A program made the position numbers and the translations under genes. 21,909 nucleotides of DNA from Methanosarcinaceae archaeon (lineage in GTDB: Archaea; Halobacteriota; Methanosarcinia; Methanosarcinales; Methanosarcinaceae), in contig JAUWBW010000003.1 in the NCBI GenBank assembly GCA_030609665.1, forward strand, positions 1 through 21,909. The letters run 5' to 3'. Under the pieces are notes generated by a model that was not told the DNA's origin, searched no databases, and saw nothing but the letters and a program-made list of their open reading frames with translations. This document shows positions 14,953 through 20,938 of the stretch, piece after piece (the stretch's first letter is position 1; each line of letters starts with the position of its first letter).

Positions 14953-15204
14953 ATGCAGTACCATGCAGAAGTAACCATTGAACTTAAATCTGGAATGCTT
15001 GACCCCGAAGGCACAACAATTAAACGGGCTCTGGAACATCTTGGATACCAGACAGAGAGTGTCGCTACAGCAAAAAAATACATGATAGAACTTGATGCCG
15101 AATCTGCAGACAGTGCAAAGCAGATGGTCGATGAGATGTGTCAAAAGCTCATCGCAAACCCAATCATCCACAATTATACCATTGAACTTGGGGAATCGAA
15201 ATGA
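14953..15204 (+). CDS. purS: Phosphoribosylformylglycinamidine synthase subunit PurS
   Basis: Small structural subunit of the PurSQL FGAM synthetase complex of de novo purine synthesis; it bridges the glutaminase PurQ and the synthetase PurL. The protein has 83 residues, the usual length. Family features are the opening strand with ELKSGMLDPEGTTIKRALEHLGY (11-33, DPEG motif), and the C-terminal half with MVDEMCQKLIANPIIHNY. The ATG follows GAGGA at 14942-14946. The stop overlaps the purQ start as ATGA. The PurL gene is not in the window, and a TATA-like ATTATTTAAT at 14861-14870 may drive the pair. Confidence 0.95.
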   Translation: MQYHAEVTIELKSGMLDPEGTTIKRALEHLGYQTESVATAKKYMIELDAESADSAKQMVDEMCQKLIANPIIHNYTIELGESK

Positions 15205-15896
15205 AAATTGCCATAATCCAGTTTGGCGGCAGTAACTGCGATCTGGATGTGCTTCATGTACTACAGGATGTTGTAGGCGTTGATGCCGAACTTGTATGGT
15301 ACAAAGAGGAAGACCTGAGCCAATATGATGGTGCGGTCATCCCTGGCGGGTTCTCATACGGTGATTACCTGCGTGCCGGTGCGATCGCTGCACGCACACC
15401 AATTATGGATGCAATAAAGAAAATGGCATCCGAAGGAAAACCGATCATGGGGATATGCAACGGTTTTCAGGTGCTCACAGAATCAGGGCTACTTGATGGT
15501 GCACTTATGACAAATAAATATCCAAAATTCCGCTGTGAAACAACATACCTAAAAGTTGAGAACACAGACACTCCTTTTACATCCAAATTCAAGAAAGGAG
15601 AAATTGTCAAAATCCCTATTGCACACATGGAAGGTAACTTTTATGCTGATAAAGATACACTTGCCAGATTGAATGATAACGGGCAGATCGTGTTCAAGTA
15701 TTCGGACAAAAACGGTAATGTGACAGATAATGTGAATCCAAACGGTTCACAGGAAAACATAGCAGGAATCATTGATCCAAACAGAAATGTGATAGGACTC
15801 ATGCCACACCCTGAACGGGCATCCGAAGCAATACTGGGTTCAGAAGACGGGATAAGGATGTTCCAGTCAATGGTTGATTATATCGCAAAAAAGTAA
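15201..15896 (+). CDS. purQ: Phosphoribosylformylglycinamidine synthase subunit PurQ (glutaminase)
   Basis: Class I glutamine amidotransferase subunit that supplies ammonia to PurL in the PurSQL complex. The protein has 231 residues, matching the stand-alone PurQ type. The nucleophile is C86 in GICNGFQ, and the catalytic pair is H203/E205 in MPHPERASE. The oxyanion region PGGFSYGDYLRAGAIAA (48-64) is well kept. The start ATG overlaps the purS stop (ATGA), so translation is probably coupled. Downstream, 20 bases after the stop, lies a minus-strand copy of the hairpin repeat (copy D), and the universal stress gene converges from the other side. Confidence 0.96.
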   Translation: MKIAIIQFGGSNCDLDVLHVLQDVVGVDAELVWYKEEDLSQYDGAVIPGGFSYGDYLRAGAIAARTPIMDAIKKMASEGKPIMGICNGFQVLTESGLLDGALMTNKYPKFRCETTYLKVENTDTPFTSKFKKGEIVKIPIAHMEGNFYADKDTLARLNDNGQIVFKYSDKNGNVTDNVNPNGSQENIAGIIDPNRNVIGLMPHPERASEAILGSEDGIRMFQSMVDYIAKK

Positions 15897-15916
15897 TGAT
15901 ATATGGAGATTTTTAA

Positions 15917-15975
15917 CGAGAAAATGCTCACTCCGTTCGCATTAACTCGGAGTATATAATTCTATAAATTATATA
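15917..15975 (-). repeat. Structured hairpin repeat, copy D (minus strand)
   Basis: On the minus strand the main hairpin (15949-15917) is identical to copy A from CGAG to CTCG, and it is preceded by a perfect AT-rich hairpin TATATAATT/AATTATATA (15975-15967 with 15961-15953). A tail fragment like that between B and C precedes it (minus strand, up to about 15990), suggesting a lost upstream unit. It lies between convergent purQ and the universal stress gene. Confidence 0.85.
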
Positions 15976-16002
15976 CAACAAGAAAATAATGGAAAAAAAT
16001 CT

Positions 16003-16422
16003 TCAATTTGATTTTTTGCATTCGGCGGTAACGATCATTACCGGACATGGTGAAATTCGAATCAGGTCTTCTGCAACGCTATCGCGCAAAAACTTGTATA
16101 TCTTATCATATTTGCAGTGACCCATAACGATTATATCAAAATCAGAAGCAATACCCGCAACCTTTTCAACAATGTCATCATCCGATTTGATGCCGAGTAT
16201 TTCATATGTTATGTTTGGAAGTCCGTATATTTTGCAGGACTTGACTGCATCGTCCATTCGTTTGACTGAAAGTTCATCGACTTTATCACTGCCTTCGATC
16301 AGAATTGTGATCATATGTACAGATGCATCTAATTGCTTTGCTAATATGCACGCAGTTTCAATTGCTTTTTTGGATCCATGGCTGGCTTTTACCAGCACTA
16401 GTACTTTTTTGTACATGTTCAT
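16003..16422 (-). CDS. Universal stress protein family (UspA domain)
   Basis: Single Usp domain protein, 139 residues. It begins with KKVLVLVKASHGSKKAIETACILAKQLDASVHMI and ends with the usual SVAEDLIRISPCPVMIV. The nucleotide-binding glycines normally found as GxxGx9G(S/T) are not intact: the loop reads GHCKYDKIYKFLRDS, with Lys where the second Gly is expected, so ATP binding is doubtful. The ATG at 16422 directly follows the stop of the preceding small membrane protein gene and lies inside a 7-bp inverted repeat. Last gene of a four-gene unit with a TrmB regulator, a DUF166 protein and a small membrane protein. Function is unknown beyond the family; a signalling or chaperone-like stress role is inferred. 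Confidence 0.85.
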   Translation of the reverse strand: MNMYKKVLVLVKASHGSKKAIETACILAKQLDASVHMITILIEGSDKVDELSVKRMDDAVKSCKIYGLPNITYEILGIKSDDDIVEKVAGIASDFDIIVMGHCKYDKIYKFLRDSVAEDLIRISPCPVMIVTAECKKSN

Positions 16423-16435
16423 TCAAAAAATGAAC
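16417..16435 (-). promoter_or_regulatory. 7-bp inverted repeat spanning the universal stress gene start
   Basis: GTTCATT and AATGAAC are perfect complements with 5 bases between. On the transcript the right arm contains the ATG of the universal stress gene, and the left arm lies in the last codons of the upstream gene, so a small hairpin could hide this start until the upstream gene is being translated. Confidence 0.35.
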
Positions 16436-16716
16436 TTATTTGTACATATAGTTTTTGATATCTTTTGTTTGTTTGTAATTCTGGATTCTTCAGGAAGATG
16501 TCTGTAAAACCCATTCGGGTACTTCTTGAAAAGAAAATCCACAAACATTGAAACTCCCTTTTTTTCAGATAATTCAGCCTTAAACCTGGTAAGAACCTGA
16601 TATTGCCCCTCAAAGAAGTCCCACATTCTGGTCATGCCGAATATGGCTGCAATAAGGATCGCCAAAATGGAAAGATGCAGGAATTGCCCCTCGAATATCG
16701 TTTTCGTGTACTTCAT
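16423..16716 (-). CDS. Small single-span membrane protein in the TrmB-DUF166 operon
   Basis: Not recognised. With ATG 16716 the protein has 97 residues: a short N-terminus, one hydrophobic span (about residues 10-28, GQFLHLSILAILIAAIFGM), then a basic cytoplasmic-looking region with MWDFFEGQYQVLTRF and FLFKKYPNGFYRHLP. The frame runs back to 16842 but that part is antisense-like overlap with the DUF166 gene; the ATG at 16716 follows the DUF166 stop by one base, which is typical of this operon. The universal stress gene starts directly after its stop. No catalytic motif is seen. Alternating small membrane protein and Usp genes suggests a membrane-linked stress role, as inference only. Confidence 0.65.
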   Translation of the reverse strand: MKYTKTIFEGQFLHLSILAILIAAIFGMTRMWDFFEGQYQVLTRFKAELSEKKGVSMFVDFLFKKYPNGFYRHLPEESRITNKQKISKTICTNKFIF

Positions 16717-16717
16717 T

Positions 16718-17464
16718 TCAATTATTCTCCATCCCATCTTCCACACTCTTCCTGATAATATACCCACCTTCATGCAGGATCGTATCCCCAAGCAAAGGAT
16801 CACGCTCCATACTTCCGGTACATGGATACGAATGATGGGCACCCGATATTATTTCCTTGTAATCTTTCACATCAGACCACTTGAGTTTCTTGGCAACAAA
16901 CCACGTCGAACCGCAAGGAGCATCACGCAGTACCTCTACATGAGTGAAGATCTCACCCTCAGGGTTCAGTTCGACCCGCAGCACAGGTTTCCCAAAGCCC
17001 ATATCCACGAACTCATCGATGATCGGCTTTCCCGTCTTCTCAAGAGAACAGAAAGGTTTCGGGAATTCACATTCAACACCATCCTCTTCCAGTTTCTCCC
17101 TGACCTGCTCAACAACTCCTGCAGGTGCAAGTTTGTGGTCTTCGATCGGTACAATAACAGCACCCGCACCTGTGGTCTTTGCAATATACGGCAAGGTTGT
17201 CAAAAGGTCAGGATGCAGTCCTATCGCAAGAATGAGATCGCACTCGCCCATACTCTGGGGTACATACTCCATCGGCTCCTCAATAAACTGGGGAAGGTTG
17301 CCGGGCATTTCATGGATATCGACGATCAGGTCTCCATACGATCTTCGCTTCTCCCGGCAGTGGTCGCAAAGGTCTGCACAGGACACGCAGAACGTACTCG
17401 GATTGACAAGATTTTCAATAACCTTTCTCCCAAAATCTCCGGTATAGAAAATGCTGATACGCAT
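16718..17464 (-). CDS. DUF166 family protein
   Basis: Archaeal DUF166 family, sometimes mis-named thymidylate synthase in older annotation; no verified function is known to me. With this start the protein has 248 residues. It opens with a strand-turn MRISIFYTGDFGRKVIENL and then a tight Cys cluster (C26, C29, C33, C36, pattern CxxCx3CxxC) that could hold a metal or iron-sulfur cluster. Later blocks are DLILAIGLHPDL, VPIEDHKLAPAGV, KPFCSLEK and RDAPCGSTW, and it ends with HHSYPCTGSM. An in-frame ATG at 17476 overlaps the TrmB stop (ATGA), but ATG 17464 has GAGGTG 4 bases upstream and starts at the conserved N-terminal strand. It is coupled to the TrmB gene upstream and the small membrane gene downstream. 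Confidence 0.82.
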   Translation of the reverse strand: MRISIFYTGDFGRKVIENLVNPSTFCVSCADLCDHCREKRRSYGDLIVDIHEMPGNLPQFIEEPMEYVPQSMGECDLILAIGLHPDLLTTLPYIAKTTGAGAVIVPIEDHKLAPAGVVEQVREKLEEDGVECEFPKPFCSLEKTGKPIIDEFVDMGFGKPVLRVELNPEGEIFTHVEVLRDAPCGSTWFVAKKLKWSDVKDYKEIISGAHHSYPCTGSMERDPLLGDTILHEGGYIIRKSVEDGMENN

Positions 17465-17472
17465 CTCGCACC

Positions 17473-18282
17473 TCATACTTCAGTCTTCACGATCTCGATG
17501 TAATCCTGGTCTATGATCCAATTTGCCCAGACCTTATCCTTCATAACAACATTGTCCTTGTATGGAATATTGATCCATAGTGCCTCCTTTTCGTCAAAAA
17601 GCAGATGTATTGAAATAAACCGCGAACCGTGGACGCTCTTAAGGAACTCTTCCTTCGCATCGGCACTTGGAAGTTCCATAGGGAACACCCTGCACTTTCC
17701 CTCAAAATAAGGGCGATGAATATGAATCCTTTTCTCAAGTTTGGGGTCGAGGTTAATGATCGGCGGTCCCATGATCTGGACTGTCAGCGAAAGTGCAGGT
17801 GGAATGTTGGTAAATACCTCGTTAAAAGTATCATCATCTATCGGGCCCGTGATCTTTCCGAACACTTCATGCCTGGTTCGAGCACCCATTTCCCTGATCT
17901 TCTGGATAACACTTTCCTGCCCGCGCACAGTCCATATCTCCTGCCGCAGCATCTCCTGATTCTCATCATATTGCGGTGACAGTATCTGGTCAATGAGTTC
18001 GATGGACTCCTCGATCACAGCGATCTGGCGTTTGCCTGCATTCTCGGCTGCTGTCCTTGGCTGCTTAGCCCGATACTTTTTTGGGCGGTCAGTGGTAGAA
18101 TCGATCCAGCCTTTGTTATTGAGTCCCTGAAGTGTCCGGTACACGATCGGGTGCTGTACTTCGATCAATTTACTGATATCCTCGGCAGTCATCACGCCTT
18201 TTATGACAAGAGTATGATATGCCTGCGCTTCCTTGTGAGTAAGACCAAGTGCAAGAATTGCATTAAGTAGTTGTTTCTCCAT
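17473..18282 (-). CDS. TrmB-family transcriptional regulator
   Basis: Archaeal sugar/metabolite-type regulator with an N-terminal winged helix and a C-terminal effector-binding region. With ATG 18282 the protein has 269 residues. The HTH (about residues 3-70) reads LNAILALGLTHKEAQAYHTL, then ISKLIEVQHPIVYRTLQGLNNKGWI. A helical linker and a TrmB-like C-terminal domain follow (RQEIWTVRGQESVIQKI onward). The frame extends to 18354, but a palindrome (18293-18309) and a TATA-like CTATTTATC (minus strand, 18307-18315) fit a short leader ending at 18282. It is first in an operon with DUF166, a small membrane protein and a Usp protein, and the palindrome suggests it controls its own operon. Effector unknown. 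Confidence 0.85.
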   Translation of the reverse strand: MEKQLLNAILALGLTHKEAQAYHTLVIKGVMTAEDISKLIEVQHPIVYRTLQGLNNKGWIDSTTDRPKKYRAKQPRTAAENAGKRQIAVIEESIELIDQILSPQYDENQEMLRQEIWTVRGQESVIQKIREMGARTRHEVFGKITGPIDDDTFNEVFTNIPPALSLTVQIMGPPIINLDPKLEKRIHIHRPYFEGKCRVFPMELPSADAKEEFLKSVHGSRFISIHLLFDEKEALWINIPYKDNVVMKDKVWANWIIDQDYIEIVKTEV

Positions 18283-18292
18283 GGCAGTAGTT

Positions 18293-18309
18293 ATCATCGG
18301 TACGATGAT
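18293..18309 (-). promoter_or_regulatory. Palindromic operator candidate at the TrmB promoter
   Basis: ATCATCG and CGATGAT are perfect 7-bp arms around GTA. The site lies 11-27 bases upstream of the preferred ATG at 18282 and abuts a TATA-like CTATTTATC, so a bound protein would block transcription initiation. TrmB proteins commonly bind such palindromes next to their own promoters; autoregulation is the inference. Confidence 0.5.
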
Positions 18310-18387
18310 AAATAGATTATGCTTGATGCGCGCGCGGGCACAGTGCAACCCCATAGGTAAAAACAGGAGCGTTCTTATTTTTCATAG

Positions 18388-18446
18388 TATATAATTTATA
18401 GAATTATATAGTTCGAGTTAAATCGACCGTAGGGAGATTTTTCTCG
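18388..18446 (+). repeat. Structured hairpin repeat, copy E, forming the 3' end of the DUF531 gene
   Basis: AT-rich hairpin TATATAATT/AATTATATA (18388-18396 with 18402-18410, loop TATAG), then main hairpin 18414-18446: CGAG/CTCG, TT/TT loop, AAATC/GATTT (18420-18424 with 18436-18440), tandem GA/GA, inner stem CC/GG, loop GTA (18429-18431). On the opposite strand it is read as the last codons and stop of the DUF531 gene. Confidence 0.85.
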
Positions 18447-18973
18447 TCACGTCGCACTGACATAATACCAGCCAGATGCGCAGGGATCGAACCAATGGCA
18501 GTGCACGTCTCAAGCGAGATGCCCTCCGATGTGATGTCAAGGTGATACTTCGCCAACGGGAACAGGTGTTTTGGAAGCCCTTTTCTACCAAGTCCAATGA
18601 GAATAAGATGCGACCTGCCGTGCAGCATCTCATCCGCGAGCACTTCCGGCGTTATCGCAGATTTTGTTTCAGGTTTTGATGTTGTCACAACAACCGACCC
18701 GAACTGTGCCTGAAATCCTTTCTTTGGCAGGTCAAATACGGAAAATCGTCCTTCTTCATGCAGGAGTTTGAGATACTTTCCCGATTCGCCAATCGTGGTT
18801 TTGTCCATTATAAATTCCACGAGTTCATCAAGTGCCATCTTGAACGGAAAATCAAATAGCGCGAGATTGAAACCGAACGCATAACAGATCGGCGCGGCTC
18901 TTGCGATAGCACGGTAGTGTGCATCGATTATCTTGATCTTGTCATACGTATTCACGATTCCAATTGTTTGCAT
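18404..18973 (-). CDS. DUF531 family protein, possible SPOUT-like fold
   Basis: Archaeal protein of unknown function, assigned to DUF531 from memory of its conserved wording. With ATG 18973 the protein has 189 residues; the frame runs to 19060 but that overlaps the GNAT gene and is not protein-like. The start MQTIGIVNTYDKIKIIDAHY is followed by RAAPICYAFGFNLALFDFPF. The C-terminal third, LILIGLGRKGLPKHLFPLAK then LDITSEGISLETCTAIGSIPAHL, has the glycine turn and Glu-Thr-Cys-Thr-Ala pattern that resembles the knotted SAM-binding core of SPOUT methyltransferases, so RNA methylation is possible. The last 14 codons and stop lie within hairpin copy E, so the natural C-terminus may have been replaced. 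Third gene after larE and a GNAT gene. Confidence 0.72.
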   Translation of the reverse strand: MQTIGIVNTYDKIKIIDAHYRAIARAAPICYAFGFNLALFDFPFKMALDELVEFIMDKTTIGESGKYLKLLHEEGRFSVFDLPKKGFQAQFGSVVVTTSKPETKSAITPEVLADEMLHGRSHLILIGLGRKGLPKHLFPLAKYHLDITSEGISLETCTAIGSIPAHLAGIMSVRRDEKNLPTVDLTRTI

Positions 18974-18989
18974 ATTCTTTTCTTCCCCG

Positions 18990-19424
18990 TCATTCCTTAA
19001 GGCACAATCGCATGGCAGTCTGCCTGCACCTCTCAAACTTGTCACACTTGGCACAGTCATCCCAGAGTTTTATTTTTTCACGATCCTGCAATTTCAAAAA
19101 CCCCACATGTTCGAAAAAGTCGGGAGCCGTTGTCCGAACATACAGGTACTCCCACCCATCCGGCGCATTTGTGACAATATGCTCCACAAGCAATGCTCCA
19201 ATCCCACGATTTCGGTGATTCGGATGTACTACGATGGAGTGAAGTTCCAGGCACTTATGATCGACCACAGCAGCACATCCAAGTACCCTGCCGCTCGATT
19301 CTGCGACTGTGAAATGCTCAATGTCAACTCCGTCCATGTCAAGAAAATATGTTGACAGCAGCGTTTGGACTAACTCGAGATCGTCGTTCTCTGCTTTTCG
19401 TATAATGATGTCTTTATTGTTCAC
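18990..19424 (-). CDS. GNAT-family N-acetyltransferase with C-terminal Cys cluster
   Basis: Acetyl-CoA-dependent acetyltransferase of the GNAT fold; the layout resembles short ArgA-like N-acetylglutamate synthase relatives, but the substrate is not known. The protein has 144 residues. The opening IIIRKAENDDLELVQTLL leads to strand LELHSIVVHPNHRNRGIGALLVEHI, where the acetyl-CoA loop is R71 to G76, and APDFFEHVGF is the usual motif B. Four cysteines in the tail (C124, C127, C133, C141; LWDDCAKCDKFERC) could bind zinc. The start is GTG 19424, overlapping the larE stop as GTGA, so translation is coupled. DUF531 follows after 16 bases. Confidence 0.82.
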   Translation of the reverse strand: MNNKDIIIRKAENDDLELVQTLLSTYFLDMDGVDIEHFTVAESSGRVLGCAAVVDHKCLELHSIVVHPNHRNRGIGALLVEHIVTNAPDGWEYLYVRTTAPDFFEHVGFLKLQDREKIKLWDDCAKCDKFERCRQTAMRLCLKE

Positions 19425-20227
19425 AAAACTTCATCCATGCTTCCACTTCGAAATCCCTCGATGTCCAGTGTAACGTAATCAAATCCAAGTTGCTTGAGAT
19501 GGGATACAATTCGCTCTCGCTCCTGTAAAAACTTATCAAACTCGGATGGCATGATCTCAATACGCGCGATGCTGCTGCGGTCGCTGTGGTCACGCACCCG
19601 CAGTTGTGTGAATCCAAGAGAGAAAAGAAAATCTTCTGCCGCACCGACACGTGTGAGTCCATCTCTTGTTATCAACTGTCCGTATGGGAACCTTGATGAC
19701 AGACAAGCCATGGATGGTTTGTCTGCAACTGATAAACCTATCTCGCGCGCGATCTGCCGCACTTCATCTTTTGTGACCCCGAATTCCGTAAATGGTGTGA
19801 ATACCCGCCCGCCCGCTTCAACAATAGCCTTACGTCCCGGGCGATGCCCCTGGATTTCCGATGCATTAGTGCCTTCGAGTATTACATTGAATCCGTCCGT
19901 ATCAGCGATGCCAACGAGGGTGCGCAACAGTCCTTTTTTGCAATGATAACACCGATCCCGTGTATTCTCGGCAAACCCGGGCTCTTCCAGTTCGTCAAAA
20001 TGCACAATTTGGTGGGGTATCCCGATCTCGCGCGCGGTGCTTATTGCAGCTTTTAGTTCACGTTCAGAGAAGATTTCCGAATTGGCTGTGACTGCAAGGG
20101 CACGCTCTCCAAGTGCTTCATATGCAAGTGCGGCAAGGGTTGCACTGTCCACGCCGCCTGAGAATGCTATTATTGCGCTGCTTTTTTTTGCGAGTGCTTC
20201 TTTGATCTGGTTTATTTTTTCTTGCAT
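19421..20227 (-). CDS. larE: ATP-dependent sacrificial sulfur transferase LarE
   Basis: PP-loop enzyme of the LarE/ExsB-like family that adenylates a pyridinium carboxylate precursor and inserts sulfur to build the nickel-pincer nucleotide of lactate racemase in bacteria. The protein has 268 residues. PP-loop SGGVDS lies at 23-28. C93 and C96 in RCYHCKKG plus C175 in ACLSSRFPYG form the three-cysteine set described for LarE types that carry a 4Fe-4S cluster, instead of sacrificing one Cys sulfur. Other family blocks are EGTNASEIQGHRPG and GVTKDEVRQIA. larB and larC are not in this window, and the neighbours are GNAT and DUF531 genes. A TATA-like TAAAATATAA (20261-20270) gives a very short leader. 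Confidence 0.9.
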   Translation of the reverse strand: MQEKINQIKEALAKKSSAIIAFSGGVDSATLAALAYEALGERALAVTANSEIFSERELKAAISTAREIGIPHQIVHFDELEEPGFAENTRDRCYHCKKGLLRTLVGIADTDGFNVILEGTNASEIQGHRPGRKAIVEAGGRVFTPFTEFGVTKDEVRQIAREIGLSVADKPSMACLSSRFPYGQLITRDGLTRVGAAEDFLFSLGFTQLRVRDHSDRSSIARIEIMPSEFDKFLQERERIVSHLKQLGFDYVTLDIEGFRSGSMDEVL

Positions 20228-20312
20228 TTTGGGTCTGGAGATATTATGGTGTGAGGGGTGTTATATTTTACTCGCCTGCCTGACACAATTACAGATAAAA
20301 TTCAAATAAATA

Positions 20313-20364
20313 TATCGGATACAGATACGACCAAAAATCCGTGTATCTGAAAAAGGAACCGATA
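20313..20364. repeat. Nested stem: TATCGG/CCGATA outside CAGATAC/GTATCTG
   Basis: Outer arms 20313-20318 and 20359-20364, inner arms 20322-20328 and 20343-20349, all perfectly complementary. Arm spacing differs on the two sides (3 and 9 bases), so folding as one structure is uncertain. Confidence 0.35.
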
Positions 20365-20400
20365 AATAGTATCGTAATCAGGAAAGCCAACGCGAAGCGT

Positions 20401-20474
20401 ATCTGCGTTTATTTGCGTGCACCTGCGGTTGAGTTCTTTCCATTAACCGCAGATGCACGCAAATAAACGCAGAT
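20401..20474. repeat. 30-bp inverted repeat made of ATCTGCG decamers
   Basis: Arms 20401-20430 and 20445-20474 match at 29 of 30 positions, with a 14-base loop. Each arm is three 10-base units of the form ATCTGCGTTT, ATTTGCGTGC, ACCTGCGGTT. Such a long hairpin could block polymerase, form a cruciform or mark a mobile repeat. Similar ATCTGCG-decamer repeats are, from memory and unchecked, scattered in other prokaryotic genomes. Confidence 0.8.
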
Positions 20475-20670
20475 GTTGTAATACGAGCGGTGATTATTTT
20501 GAGTCTTTAAAACGCGGATTTCACCCAACATCTGTGTTTAAAAAATAACTGCAAAATAGGATGGACAATGCCTTGCTAAAAAATGATTAAATAAAGTTGT
20601 TGGAAATAGTGTCAAACGTTGGATTGTTGACTATAACTTATATTGTAAAGATGATATATTGTTATAATAT

Positions 20671-20817
20671 ATGGCAAAAATGAGAACCGATGAAACTGCA
20701 ACTCATCCCACGGTTTCAGATCCAATTGAAGAGGGGTCTGGATTATTTGGAAAAGAAACACTGGATGCAGACGAGTTGAAAAAATACTTGGAAGATTCAA
20801 GGATCAAGTTGTTATAA
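20671..20817 (+). CDS. Small acidic ORF, 48 residues, unknown function
   Basis: Not recognised. ATG 20671 opens 48 codons ending at TAA 20817. The product is hydrophilic and acidic; the C-terminal half, LFGKETLDADELKKYLEDSRI, is likely helical, and a DPIEEGSGLFG segment resembles the tail seen in some antitoxins of VapB or Phd type, though this is a loose impression. No partner toxin gene is next to it (nothing credible follows before 20939). A TATAATATATG context directly at the start suggests a leaderless transcript or none. It could be a remnant. Confidence 0.4.
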   Translation: MAKMRTDETATHPTVSDPIEEGSGLFGKETLDADELKKYLEDSRIKLL

Positions 20818-20938
20818 TGTGCACATCCACTCATTTGATTTTTCATGCTTGGGTGCGGCATTGCGAGATCACGCCGTAAAATCTAATATACAGCAGCAAC
20901 ATTATTAAAGAAGGTAGAATGGACAATGGTGATTCAAA

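Larger units (their letters stand above)
20228..20670. other. Intergenic region with hairpins between larE and ORF 20671
   Basis: These 443 bases contain no credible gene. They hold the larE promoter (TATA-like 20261-20270), a nested stem (20313-20364) and a 30-bp inverted repeat built of decamers (20401-20474), with a weak extra ATCTGTGTTT motif near 20530-20539. The rest is AT-rich. Confidence 0.55.

Noticed and set aside
16634..17503. 289-codon plus-strand open frame
   Set aside because: It is antisense to the well-supported DUF166 gene and to the small membrane gene; the product is low in family-like motifs.
18283..18354. Upstream extension of the TrmB gene
   Set aside because: The palindrome and TATA-like element sit in it, and the family N-terminus starts at the ATG at 18282.
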